Positions 43,887-52,077 of a DNA stretch of 64,000 nucleotides are shown here, one piece after another. Numbering within the stretch: position 1 is the first letter of the stretch; each line of letters begins with the position of its first letter. Under the pieces are notes generated by a model. It saw only the letters and a list, made by a program, of their open reading frames with translations. It searched no databases and was not told the DNA's origin. The translations under genes were made by a program, and so were the position numbers. This DNA is from an uncultured Collinsella sp. (GTDB taxonomy: Bacteria > Actinomycetota > Coriobacteriia > Coriobacteriales > Coriobacteriaceae). Location: positions 1-64,000 of the forward strand of contig UQMY01000003.1 in assembly GCA_900542325.1 (NCBI GenBank), written 5' to 3'.

Positions 43887-46595
43887 ATGCCCAAGATCGA
43901 TGTAGAAGAACAACTCAAGCTGCGGTTTTTGCAACCGTTGTCCGCATACGTGCCGCGTCGTGTGGTGGTTTGGCACGATGCGGACGGCGAGTTTGCCCCT
44001 GAGTTCGAGCGATTGGCTGCCGAGGGTTTCGACGGCGCGGGGACCGATGACGGCGTTATGCCTGTTCACGGTGATTTTGAGCGCCCGGTGCGGTTTGTTG
44101 AGGCCTGCGAGGGCCGTATGTTTGCCGTCAAGAAGCTCATCAACCGCGATGACCTTGCGAACGATATCTTGCTGTATCGCCGTTGCCCGCGCGGCAGGCT
44201 TGAGGGCGATTGGCTTGCCGATGTTGAGCTGTATGCCGATCGGTTCCAGGCTGACTATCTTTCGCTTTTGGCCGATCAGCTGGGCATCGAGAATATCGAC
44301 GCCGTGCGCGAGAGCCTGCGCGAGCACAAGACCTTCTTTGATGCCAAGACCCGCTGTGCTAAGTTTGCCGCGTGCGTTCCGCACGCCGCGGGCGCATCCG
44401 ATATCGAGCTTGGAATCCTTACGGTGATCTTTGGCGGCAAGGAGCCGGGCGACGCGCGACCCGCGTTTGTGCTGCGCGGCTGTATGGCCACGCTGCTGCA
44501 CGAGGGTCCCGAGGCGCTGGCCGAGTTGATGGACAAGTACTGCGTGCGCGATGCGCTCTCTGCCTTTATGCTTCGCTGCTATGGATTTGAGGGGCCGCTG
44601 TATGAGCGCGACTCATTGCTAATGCTTTCATCCCATGTGCTCATCACGGCGGCATCCACCGCGCTTCCCGAGGGGGCGCTCAAGGGACTCGAAAGCTATG
44701 TGGCTCCTGCCTACGGACCCTATTGCCTTGAGGCGGTGCGTACGTGGGACCAGACTGCCGATGCTCAGGCGTCGAGCGAGGATTTATTTGAGATCTGCCG
44801 TTTGGTGGAGGACGCCCGCGGGCTCTTTGCGCGGTTCGAGGCCCTGCCGATTGATGCGCTGACCTCGCTTGATGTGTTCCCGTGTGTCAATGAGGCCGTG
44901 CTCTCGCAGCTGTTCTGCTCGTTTGCCCAGGGTGCGGACCGTGTTGAGGATGCGCGCACATTTGCTGCGCGTCGCTGCGACCTAAGCTGGTACCGTCGTG
45001 TCGAGAGCTACTTTGACTTGCTTGCCGCTGTGGCCGATATGTGCGCGTTTAGGCAGGCACACGCGGGTGGGTTCCATCTGGCGCAACCCCAGCAGGTGTG
45101 GGATGCCTACACATCCGATTGGTATGCCATGGACGCTGCCTATCGCCATATGTGCACCGCGTATCTGCGGACGCGCTCCGTCGAGTGCGATGTGCTCGAG
45201 GAGCCTGCCCGAGCTGTGGCGGACTGGGCGGAGAATCTCTACAGCAATTGGTTCTTGGCCGACGCCAATGCCTGTTGGGCGGTCGCTGCACAAGGGGAGT
45301 GGGCCGATTGCGGCTACATCGATGGCCCTGCTCGGCAGGATGAGTTCTACTGGCATGTGCTGCCCACCTTTGTGGGCTCTACCAAAACGACGGTCGTTAT
45401 CGTGAGCGACGCGCTGCGCTATGAGGTGGCCCGTGATGTCGCGGCGCTTCTCGAGCGCGAGCGCGGCGGCAACGTCAGGGTTTCTAGCATGCAGGCGGTC
45501 TTTCCCTCCATCACCGAGGTGGGCATGCCCGCGCTGCTGCCGCACCAAGCGCTTGAGCTTGCAGCGGATGGTTCGTTTGTGCTGGTTGACGGCATGCCAA
45601 CTGCGACGACTCCGCAGCGCGAGGCCGTGCTTGCCCACGTTGAGTCTACGGCCCGCGCTTTGCGCTCGAGCGCATACCTCAACATGGCGGGAACCGAGCG
45701 CAAGGCGCTGCTCAAGGACTCCAAACTCGTTTTTCTCTACCACAACAAGATCGATGCTACGGGCGAGAAGGCCGCTACGCAGGATGACGTCTTCGATGCC
45801 TGTGCGGACACCGTGGAGGAACTTGCTGCGTTGGCGCGTCGCGTGTGCACCGACGCCCCGGGCGCGCGTGTTGTTATAACGGCGGACCACGGCTTTATCT
45901 ACACGCGTCGGGAGCTCAGCGAGTGCCAGATGCTCGGCAAGCCAGACCTTCCCTTCCTTGACGCTCCTGTCATGCACGGCAAGCGTCATCTGGTGGTGCC
46001 CAACGAGGCCGTGGACATGCTTTCGGACGAGGCACGCGGGGTGTTTGTTAATGTTGACATGGGACGTTTGGGCGCTGGCTTTGAGGGATTTGCCCCGCGC
46101 GAGAATGTGCACTTCAAACGTCCCGGCGGTACTAACAACTACATCCACGGCGGCATGAGCCTGCAGGAGCTCTGCGTGCCCGTTATCGGTTTTTGGCGTG
46201 CGCGCTCGGGTTCCAAGGACTTTGTCGACACGCGCGCGGCGACGCTGCGCGTACTAAGTGAGGGACGCCGAGTGACCAACTCGCTCTTCTCGGTCAACTT
46301 GATCCAGGAAGAACCCGCCCAAGGCAAGGTTTTGCCGTGCGAGTACGAGCTGGTGTTTACCGATGCAAGTGGCAACGAGGTGAGCGATACGGTCAAGGCG
46401 CATGCCAACAAGACTTCTGTTAACTCGCAGGAGCGTGTGGTGCATGCCAAGTTTGCGTTGCATGCAGCGGATGGATTCTCGGCCAAGGGTCCGTACTATC
46501 TGGTCTGCCGCGAGCGCGAAACGGGCAAGATCGTTTGGCGCGAGACGTACACCATTGCTGTTTCGTTTGCCCCTGTTGCTGACTTTGGTTTTTAG
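43887..46595 (+). CDS. pglZ: BREX protein PglZ (type 1, alkaline-phosphatase-fold)
   Basis: 902 residues. The N-terminus KLRFLQPLSAYVPRRVVVWHDADGEFAPEF is typical of type 1 PglZ. The alkaline-phosphatase-like metal core is seen in VVIVSDALRYEVARDVAALL (about residues 501-520), FLYHNKIDATGEK, and RVVITADHGFIYTRRE (about 660-675), whose Asp and His residues would bind metal. KRPGGTNNYIHGGMSLQELCVPV is a further conserved block. PglZ is essential for BREX defence and host DNA modification. Starts 23 bases after the PglX C-terminal gene; brxL follows 11 bases after the stop. Confidence 0.95.
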   Translation: MPKIDVEEQLKLRFLQPLSAYVPRRVVVWHDADGEFAPEFERLAAEGFDGAGTDDGVMPVHGDFERPVRFVEACEGRMFAVKKLINRDDLANDILLYRRCPRGRLEGDWLADVELYADRFQADYLSLLADQLGIENIDAVRESLREHKTFFDAKTRCAKFAACVPHAAGASDIELGILTVIFGGKEPGDARPAFVLRGCMATLLHEGPEALAELMDKYCVRDALSAFMLRCYGFEGPLYERDSLLMLSSHVLITAASTALPEGALKGLESYVAPAYGPYCLEAVRTWDQTADAQASSEDLFEICRLVEDARGLFARFEALPIDALTSLDVFPCVNEAVLSQLFCSFAQGADRVEDARTFAARRCDLSWYRRVESYFDLLAAVADMCAFRQAHAGGFHLAQPQQVWDAYTSDWYAMDAAYRHMCTAYLRTRSVECDVLEEPARAVADWAENLYSNWFLADANACWAVAAQGEWADCGYIDGPARQDEFYWHVLPTFVGSTKTTVVIVSDALRYEVARDVAALLERERGGNVRVSSMQAVFPSITEVGMPALLPHQALELAADGSFVLVDGMPTATTPQREAVLAHVESTARALRSSAYLNMAGTERKALLKDSKLVFLYHNKIDATGEKAATQDDVFDACADTVEELAALARRVCTDAPGARVVITADHGFIYTRRELSECQMLGKPDLPFLDAPVMHGKRHLVVPNEAVDMLSDEARGVFVNVDMGRLGAGFEGFAPRENVHFKRPGGTNNYIHGGMSLQELCVPVIGFWRARSGSKDFVDTRAATLRVLSEGRRVTNSLFSVNLIQEEPAQGKVLPCEYELVFTDASGNEVSDTVKAHANKTSVNSQERVVHAKFALHAADGFSAKGPYYLVCRERETGKIVWRETYTIAVSFAPVADFGF

Positions 46596-46606
46596 GAGTG
46601 TGCCCT

Positions 46607-48940
46607 ATGTTTGATAGCAATGACGACGATCTGTGGGAAGTTCCCTCGATTGATATGAGTGCGCCCGTGCAGGCTGCAGTGCCTGCAGGGGAGGCCGTGC
46701 CTGCCCCGGAGGCTGAGACTGCCGCGCCCGTTGAAGCTGCCGCGCCCGCCGAGGGTGAATCCTCGACCGATGGCTATGCCCAGGCCGCGGCCGAGGCTCC
46801 CGAGGACGACGGCTACGACATGGATGTACTGGACGGCAAGCTGCTCGAGCACTTTGGCGGCAAGATCGTGCGCAAGGACCTTACGGCCCTTATGAAGCGT
46901 GGCGCCAATGTGCCCACCTTTGTGCTGGAGTACCTGCTGGGCATGTACTGCTCAACCGACGACGAAGACGCCGTGGTGGAGGGCCTGGGGCGCATACGCA
47001 AGATCCTCACCGATAACTACGTGCGCCCCGACGAGTCCGAGCGCATTAAGTCCAAGATCCGCGAGCTGGGTCGCTTTACCATCATCGATAAGGTGACGGC
47101 CAAGCTCGACGAGTACAAAGACATCTACGTGGCGTCGTTTGCCAACCTGACCATTGAGCCGTTTGTGATGCCGGCCGAGTACGTGCGCGACTATTCCAAG
47201 ATTCTCCAGGGTGGTATTTGGTGCATTATGAGCATCGAGTATCGTCGTCCCATGGAAGAGGAAGACGAGTTTGGCATGGAAGTCTTTGGCGACGATGCGC
47301 CACGCCGCTCCAAGGCCAAGCGCAAAAAGCGCGGGCCCGAGGACTCTCCGTTTAGCGTGGCGTCGCTCACACCCATCCAGATGCCCAACCTGGACCTGGA
47401 CGCCATGATCGAGGAGCGTCAGTATTTCTCGCGCGACGAGTGGCTCAATATGCTGCTGCGCTCTGCCGGCTATGAGCCCAGCGAGCTTTCGGAGAAGGAG
47501 CGCCTGCACTTTATCGAGCGCATGGTGCCGCTGATCGAGCGCAACTACAATCTGTGCGAGCTTGGTCCCCGTGGCACCGGCAAGAGCCATATCTACAAAG
47601 AGGTTTCGCCCTACGCCATTTTGCTTTCGGGCGGGCAGACCACCACGGCCAACCTGTTCGGCCGTATGAACTCCATGCGCGCCGATCGCGTGGGCTTGGT
47701 GGGTCACTGGGACTGCGTGACGTTCGACGAGGTCGCCGGCATGCGCTTTAAGGACACCAACGCCGTACAGATCATGAAGGACTATATGGCGAGTGGCAGC
47801 TACGCGCGCGGCCGCGACCAGATTAACGCCGATGCCTCCATGGTTTTTGAGGGCAACATCAACGACACCGTGCAAAACGTCCTTAAGACCACGCGCCTGT
47901 TTGATCCGTTCCCGCCGGAGTTTAACAACGATTCGGCCTTTTTCGACCGTATCCACTATTACCTGCCGGGCTGGGAGATTCCCAAGATGCGTTCGAGCCT
48001 GCTGACCGGGCATTACGGCTTAATCACCGACTGCCTATCGGAGTTTTGCAAGGAGATGCGCCGCAAGGACTTTACGCATCATATCGACCGCTACTTCCGC
48101 TTTAACAGCGACTTTAACAAGCGCGACGAGATCGCCGTGCGCAAGTCCTTTAGCGGCCTGGCCAAGCTGCTGTTCCCTGACGAGGCTATGGACAAGGATG
48201 ACGTTCGTTGGCTGCTGGACTACGCCATCGAGGGCCGCCGCCGTGTAAAGGAACAGCTCAAGATTATGGCGGGCGTCGAGTTTATCGACGTTAACCTGGG
48301 CTATATGGATGCCGACAATCCGCAGGACGTGCACGTGGTGCGCGTGCCCGAGCAGTCCGAGGATACGCTGATTCCCGACGGGCCGCTGTTGTCCGGCCAC
48401 GTGTTTGGTGTAGGCAGGTCGCAGGGCGGCGAGATTGCCGTGTACAAGCTGGAGAACAAGGCCGTTGCCGGCGAGTGCAAGTTTAAGCACGAGGGCGTTG
48501 CCTTTAATAAGCCGGTGCGCGATACGCTGGAAGCCGCGTTTGACAACTTTGTGAACCTGGCGAACCGTGTGGCGCCGGGCATGCACATTGGCTCAAAGGA
48601 CTACCTGCTGTTCTATAACGACCTGCAGAGCAAGGGCCTGTCCGAGGAAGTCTCGCTTGCCGAGTTTGTGGGCCTGTGCTCCGCGGCGTGCAACCGCCCG
48701 GTGATGTCCGCGCTGGCGGTTCCGGGAATCCTGCGCATGTCGGGCTCTATGGATGAGATCCGCGGGCTCGAGGACATTATGCGCGTGGCTAAAAACGCCG
48801 GTGCCAAGCGCGTGATTTTGCCGCTGAGCGCCATCGCGGGCCTGCAGAGCGTTTCGTCCGAGATTATATCGGGGTTGAGCCCGGTGTCCTACATGGATGG
48901 CGATCCGGTCGATGCCGCGAAGAAGGCGTTGGATCTATAG
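46607..48940 (+). CDS. brxL: BREX protein BrxL, AAA+/Lon-like
   Basis: 777 residues. The ATG at 46607 follows AGGAG; an in-frame GTG at 46598 overlaps that site and is unlikely. The first ~65 residues are Ala/Glu/Pro-rich, an extension beyond usual BrxL. The shared core follows: LLEHFGGKIVRKDLTALMKRGANVPTFVLEYLLG, Walker A LGPRGTGKSHIYKEVSP (about 319-335) and FDEVAGMRFKD (Walker B). The C-terminal ~180 residues (HIGSKDYLLFYNDLQSKGLSEEVSLAEF...SALAVPGILRMSGSMDEI...AGAKRVILPLSA) form the Lon-protease-like domain. BrxL forms large DNA-encircling rings in characterised BREX systems. A basic/acidic insertion (DDAPRRSKAKRKKRGPEDS) lies near residue 230. Confidence 0.95.
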   Translation: MFDSNDDDLWEVPSIDMSAPVQAAVPAGEAVPAPEAETAAPVEAAAPAEGESSTDGYAQAAAEAPEDDGYDMDVLDGKLLEHFGGKIVRKDLTALMKRGANVPTFVLEYLLGMYCSTDDEDAVVEGLGRIRKILTDNYVRPDESERIKSKIRELGRFTIIDKVTAKLDEYKDIYVASFANLTIEPFVMPAEYVRDYSKILQGGIWCIMSIEYRRPMEEEDEFGMEVFGDDAPRRSKAKRKKRGPEDSPFSVASLTPIQMPNLDLDAMIEERQYFSRDEWLNMLLRSAGYEPSELSEKERLHFIERMVPLIERNYNLCELGPRGTGKSHIYKEVSPYAILLSGGQTTTANLFGRMNSMRADRVGLVGHWDCVTFDEVAGMRFKDTNAVQIMKDYMASGSYARGRDQINADASMVFEGNINDTVQNVLKTTRLFDPFPPEFNNDSAFFDRIHYYLPGWEIPKMRSSLLTGHYGLITDCLSEFCKEMRRKDFTHHIDRYFRFNSDFNKRDEIAVRKSFSGLAKLLFPDEAMDKDDVRWLLDYAIEGRRRVKEQLKIMAGVEFIDVNLGYMDADNPQDVHVVRVPEQSEDTLIPDGPLLSGHVFGVGRSQGGEIAVYKLENKAVAGECKFKHEGVAFNKPVRDTLEAAFDNFVNLANRVAPGMHIGSKDYLLFYNDLQSKGLSEEVSLAEFVGLCSAACNRPVMSALAVPGILRMSGSMDEIRGLEDIMRVAKNAGAKRVILPLSAIAGLQSVSSEIISGLSPVSYMDGDPVDAAKKALDL

Positions 48941-49035
48941 GGATGCGAGCGTGGGGGTTTGCGTGCGCGAGGCGTTTGTCTTGTGCGCGTGGGCCCGCGG
49001 GCATGTTGGCACGTCACGCGTGAGGAGGCCTTGCC

Positions 49036-50388
49036 ATGGCGGAAGAGCGTTCTGTTGGCGAGTTGCTCGACGAGCTGTTTGGCTTTGAGTCGGTAGCCAA
49101 GCGTCAGGCGGCGCTTGAGCAGTACGACCGCGGGGAGTTGGTGCGCAAGGCGCGCTCCCGCGAGCTGCTGGCCGTGATCGAGGGCGTCGAGTCTGCCGAG
49201 CGTGCTGCGCGTGAGTCTGCCGTGCAGGCCGTTGACGGGTATGTGCGCCGCGTTGAAGCCGAGTCGCTTGCGCGGGCTCGCAAGCAGATGGGCGTTGTGG
49301 GCCCGTTGCAGATGGAGCGGCGCTACGCTGCCTTTTTGCCTATGGAGGACAAGGCCGAGCTGTTGGCCCGCTTGGAGCAGACGCTTGCGTTTATCGAGGT
49401 AAAGCTGCGTGCCAATACGGCGGACAGGGTTCGTGCGGCGTACGATGCTGCGGGGGCTTTGGTGCTGCAGGGCGCGGCGCGTCTGAGTGACGTGTGCGTT
49501 GTGGATGCGGTGCCCCTGGATGCCGATCTGCTGTGCACGCAGTTGGAGCAGCTGCGTTGTGCCGCCGACGCAACGGACCTTGCCGGCATGATTACGGCGA
49601 CATTTGAGTCCGAGCTAAGCGCGACCGGGCCGCAGGGTGCTGGCGGGTTTGCGAGCGATGTGGCTGGCGATGTTGCGCTGGAGCGTAAGCTTACTAACGT
49701 GCGCGGTGCTGCGCAGCGAGCGCGCTTGGCGGCCCAAGCGTATCGGGCCGAGCGTGCTGCCCGCGTTGCAGGGAGCACAGTGGAGCCGGTATCGTTGCCG
49801 AAGTCTGCTCGCGTCGCGTGCGAGACGGGGTGCGATGCCGGAGAGCTTTCCGAGTTGCTCGCTCAGGTTAAGAAGTCGTTTGAGACCTATAGGCGCGTTG
49901 TTACCGACGGCGGGTTGTTCTGTGCCTTTGGTGCCGGTTCGCTGCATGGGATTTGCCGCGGCAGTAGCTATTTCGACTACGATGATCGACTTGACGAAGA
50001 CGTATTGGTGGGCGAGTACGACGGTGCTACCAGGCACAATGTTCGGCGCGAAGTTGCGATTCCCGAGCTTGTGGACGAGGCTTCGGCCGACGGCGGCGAC
50101 TCGCTCGAGGTTGCCGTGGCGCGCATGCGTGAGTTTAACGGACGGCGCTACGATGGTGTGCTGGACGAGGATCCCGCGCGCCATGTGAATGCGTTTTGGT
50201 ATGGACTCAAAAAGCTCAGCCAGTATTGCGAGGCCGCTGTGCGTGTGGACGAGCGTGCTTGGGATTGCTTTATCGATAAGGTACAGTTTGCCTACGATGA
50301 ACCCGTGGGCCGTTTGGCCACGCAGATGGACGACAAGCAGGTTGAGGCTTTTGTCGCTGCCGTGGATGCGCTCGGCGCTGACGAGTAA
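49036..50388 (+). CDS. Unrecognised 450-aa protein following brxL
   Basis: I do not recognise a family. The ATG has AGGAGG seven bases upstream. The protein is acidic and mostly helical: an N-terminal ~160 residues rich in Ala, Arg and Glu with coiled-coil character, a central RVACETGCDAGELSELLAQVKKSFETYRRVV segment, and a more conserved-looking C-terminal part, with FGAGSLHGICRGSSYFDYDDRLDEDVLVGEYDGATRHNVRRE and HVNAFWYGLKKLSQYCEAAVRVDERAWDCF. No membrane span, signal or P-loop. It is 95 bases after brxL and in the same orientation, so likely part of the BREX transcript, but not a canonical BREX component. Confidence 0.75.
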   Translation: MAEERSVGELLDELFGFESVAKRQAALEQYDRGELVRKARSRELLAVIEGVESAERAARESAVQAVDGYVRRVEAESLARARKQMGVVGPLQMERRYAAFLPMEDKAELLARLEQTLAFIEVKLRANTADRVRAAYDAAGALVLQGAARLSDVCVVDAVPLDADLLCTQLEQLRCAADATDLAGMITATFESELSATGPQGAGGFASDVAGDVALERKLTNVRGAAQRARLAAQAYRAERAARVAGSTVEPVSLPKSARVACETGCDAGELSELLAQVKKSFETYRRVVTDGGLFCAFGAGSLHGICRGSSYFDYDDRLDEDVLVGEYDGATRHNVRREVAIPELVDEASADGGDSLEVAVARMREFNGRRYDGVLDEDPARHVNAFWYGLKKLSQYCEAAVRVDERAWDCFIDKVQFAYDEPVGRLATQMDDKQVEAFVAAVDALGADE

Positions 50389-50415
50389 GGGCTTGGTTTG
50401 GCGGGAGGTTTCACC

Positions 50416-50613
50416 ATGAAAATCGAAGTCGATGTGGATCAGCTGCGCGAGAGTCTGCTCGACCGCGCGGGGAGCGCGGCGGGCGTGGGCTTTCCGGCCG
50501 CCATGCTCGACGTAGTGGATATCGAGGACGAGTCGCCCCAAGAGCTCCTAGCCCGAGCCGAACGCGAAGGCCTCGACCTCCGCGACTTTGCTGTCGATGG
50601 CGACGCTGAATGA
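50416..50613 (+). CDS. Small acidic protein at end of BREX operon
   Basis: 65 residues from the ATG at 50416, preceded by GGAGG (50404-50408). Begins MKIEVDVDQLRESLLDRAG and ends with an acidic tail (DLRDFAVDGDAE). No recognised domain. It lies 27 bases after the 450-aa gene and is probably co-transcribed. An upstream TTG at 50398 in frame is unlikely to be used. Confidence 0.65.
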   Translation: MKIEVDVDQLRESLLDRAGSAAGVGFPAAMLDVVDIEDESPQELLARAEREGLDLRDFAVDGDAE

Positions 50614-50628
50614 TGGTCACCTTTGCTA

Positions 50629-50692
50629 TTGACGAACATATGTTTGTATTTTATACTCATGCTTGAATATACGTCCAACTTCATGGTATAAA
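50629..50692 (+). promoter_or_regulatory. Tandem promoters for small RNA/DUF3800 unit
   Basis: TTGACG (50629-50634), 17-bp spacer, TATACT (50652-50657) is a near-consensus promoter. A second, TTGAAT (50663-50668), 18-bp spacer, TATAAA (50687-50692), lies 30 bp on. The same TATAAA occurs at the same distance before both related units downstream. Confidence 0.75.
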
Positions 50693-50698
50693 TTAGGT

Positions 50699-50754
50699 GG
50701 TCATCTCTTAAGAGAGGGCTTCCAAGTGCCGGGGACGTTTTCCCCGGCTTTTTT
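50699..50754 (+). ncRNA. DUF3800-associated small RNA unit A
   Basis: Short hairpin around CTCTTAAGAGAG, linker TTCCAAG, then terminator stem GCCGGGGA-cgttt-TCCCCGGC followed by TTTTTTTATT, all within about 55 nt and ending 15 bases before the DUF3800 start. Its reverse complement aligns with units B and C. Structured RNA motifs beside DUF3800 genes have been described in comparative RNA surveys; this looks like one. Confidence 0.65.
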
Positions 50755-50768
50755 ATTAAGGATTGCCC

Positions 50769-51443
50769 ATGCGAGAGCTGAGTATCTTTATTGATGAATC
50801 TGGAAGCGATGATCTTCGTGAAAAATACTATCTGGTTGCCTTTGTTTTTTATGAACAAAATATTCCCATCGCTGAGGGAATAGAGAAATATGAAAGGGCG
50901 GTAGCCGATAGCGGATTGCCGCTCCTTCCGTTCCATGCTTCTCCTCTCATGAATGGAAAAGATCAGTTCAAGGACTTGGACATCAGTGAGAGAAAAAGGC
51001 TGTTTTCACTATTTCGAGTTATGTTTCGACATTTGCCCATCTCGTACAAGGTGTTTGTATTCAAGACGCATCGGTATCGAACTCTCAAACAGATCGCTGA
51101 TGCGATGCGGCGTGAAATCATCGATTTCATATTCGATAATTTGAGTTGGTTTCAGCAGTTTGATGCTGTGAAGATTTACTACGATGGAGGACAGGGTTCG
51201 GTTTCGAGTGCGCTTCACAAGGCAATCGATTACGCTTTGGCTAAAAATGCAGTTATCTATAAGCCAACAACTTCATCGGATTACTATTTGGCTCAGGCTG
51301 CGGACTATATCTGTACCATTGAGTTCACGAGTCTGAAATATCAGGCGAATAAGCAGACTAATACTGACCAGAAGTTTTTTGGTGGTAGTACTGCGTTTAA
51401 AAAAGGCTTACTAAAAGAAATAAGAAAGAAGGCTGTCGTCTAA
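50769..51443 (+). CDS. DUF3800-domain protein
   Basis: 224 residues from the ATG at 50769 (AAGGA six bases upstream). ELSIFIDESGSDDLREKYYLVAFVF is the DUF3800 hallmark, with the acidic D-E-S-G motif of an RNase H-like fold. The C-terminal DYYLAQAADYICTIEF supplies the second acidic position. A His-containing FHASPLMNGKDQFKDLD segment is also typical. A nuclease role is suspected for the family but not proven. The gene is AT-rich and AA/AG-codon-rich, unlike its neighbours, implying recent transfer. A terminator-bearing small RNA unit lies immediately upstream, so the gene may depend on read-through. Confidence 0.85.
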   Translation: MRELSIFIDESGSDDLREKYYLVAFVFYEQNIPIAEGIEKYERAVADSGLPLLPFHASPLMNGKDQFKDLDISERKRLFSLFRVMFRHLPISYKVFVFKTHRYRTLKQIADAMRREIIDFIFDNLSWFQQFDAVKIYYDGGQGSVSSALHKAIDYALAKNAVIYKPTTSSDYYLAQAADYICTIEFTSLKYQANKQTNTDQKFFGGSTAFKKGLLKEIRKKAVV

Positions 51444-51462
51444 TGGACAGGCCTCGTATTGC

Positions 51463-51520
51463 ATAAAAAATGCCGGAGGTAAGACCCCGGCTCTTGGAGG
51501 CCCCTCTATTCGAGGGTACC
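51463..51520 (-). ncRNA. DUF3800-associated small RNA unit B
   Basis: On the minus strand: -10-like TATAAA (51532-51527), hairpin CCCTCgaataGAGGG, linker CCTCCAAG, and terminator GCCGGGG...CCGGC followed by ATTTTTTATG. Same order and spacing as unit A, opposite orientation. Confidence 0.6.
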
Positions 51521-51591
51521 GACATCTTTATAACAGAAACCGCATGTCGGGTCTACACGAGACATTTCGCTCGATTTCCTGTTGACCTAAA

Positions 51592-51646
51592 AACAAAAAT
51601 GCCGGGGGGATCCCCCGGCCCTTGACTGCCCTCCATAAAGGAGCGC
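51592..51646 (-). ncRNA. DUF3800-associated small RNA unit C
   Basis: On the minus strand: -10-like TATAAA (51658-51653), hairpin GCTCCtttatGGAGGGC, linker AGTCAAG, and terminator GCCGGGGG-at-CCCCCCGGC followed by ATTTTTGTTTTT. Third member of the set, tandem with unit B. Confidence 0.6.
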
Positions 51647-51732
51647 AATCCATTTATACCATGGTTGCGATGCGAGCGGTGGCTCATTCGGCCTTCTTTT
51701 TCCTCAGCTTCTTGCTGAAGTTCTATTTAATG

Positions 51733-51757
51733 TGACAAAGGGACTGCCCCTTTGTCA
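51733..51757. repeat. TGACAAAGGG hairpin
   Basis: TGACAAAGGG-actgc-CCCTTTGTCA, perfect 10-bp stem. The core resembles the CCACAAAGG family but the outer bases and loop differ. Confidence 0.6.
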
Positions 51758-51864
51758 TATGGGGCGAGGGGGTGTTTGTGCCCACGGCTGTGCGAAAATG
51801 CATGATAAACCGTCGTAACGGAGTCCAACGACGTCGCGGCGGTTCTATTATGGCCACCCGCTGG

Positions 51865-51987
51865 CTAAGTGAGTAGGCTTTTTTGGAAATGCTGAGCACC
51901 CGAAGTCTTTTCTTCAACAAACCCGCAGGTCACAGACTTGTGCTTTGGTGACGTAGTCGGCGATTCGACAAAAGCCTACTCACTTAG
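51865..51987. repeat. 123-nt element with 18-bp inverted ends, copy 1
   Basis: CTAAGTGAGTAGGCTTTT (51865-51882) pairs exactly with 51970-51987. About 200 bases including TTTGGAAATGC, CCGCAGGTCAC and downstream AACGAGACCCC are shared with 54956-55078 and its flank. No ORF. It lies about 90 bases beyond the 3' end of the antiporter gene. Confidence 0.8.
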
Positions 51988-52077
51988 TCTCGAGAGACAC
52001 TAACTGTCCTCAACGAGACCCCTGTCGGGGCGATTGATGCTCAAATGTAGCCAATACGGGACGGCTGTCCCTGGCCG

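Noticed and set aside
50699..50754. Unit A as a simple terminator of the BREX operon
   Set aside because: It has its own near-consensus promoters, and two reverse-oriented homologs with the same layout exist downstream of the DUF3800 gene.
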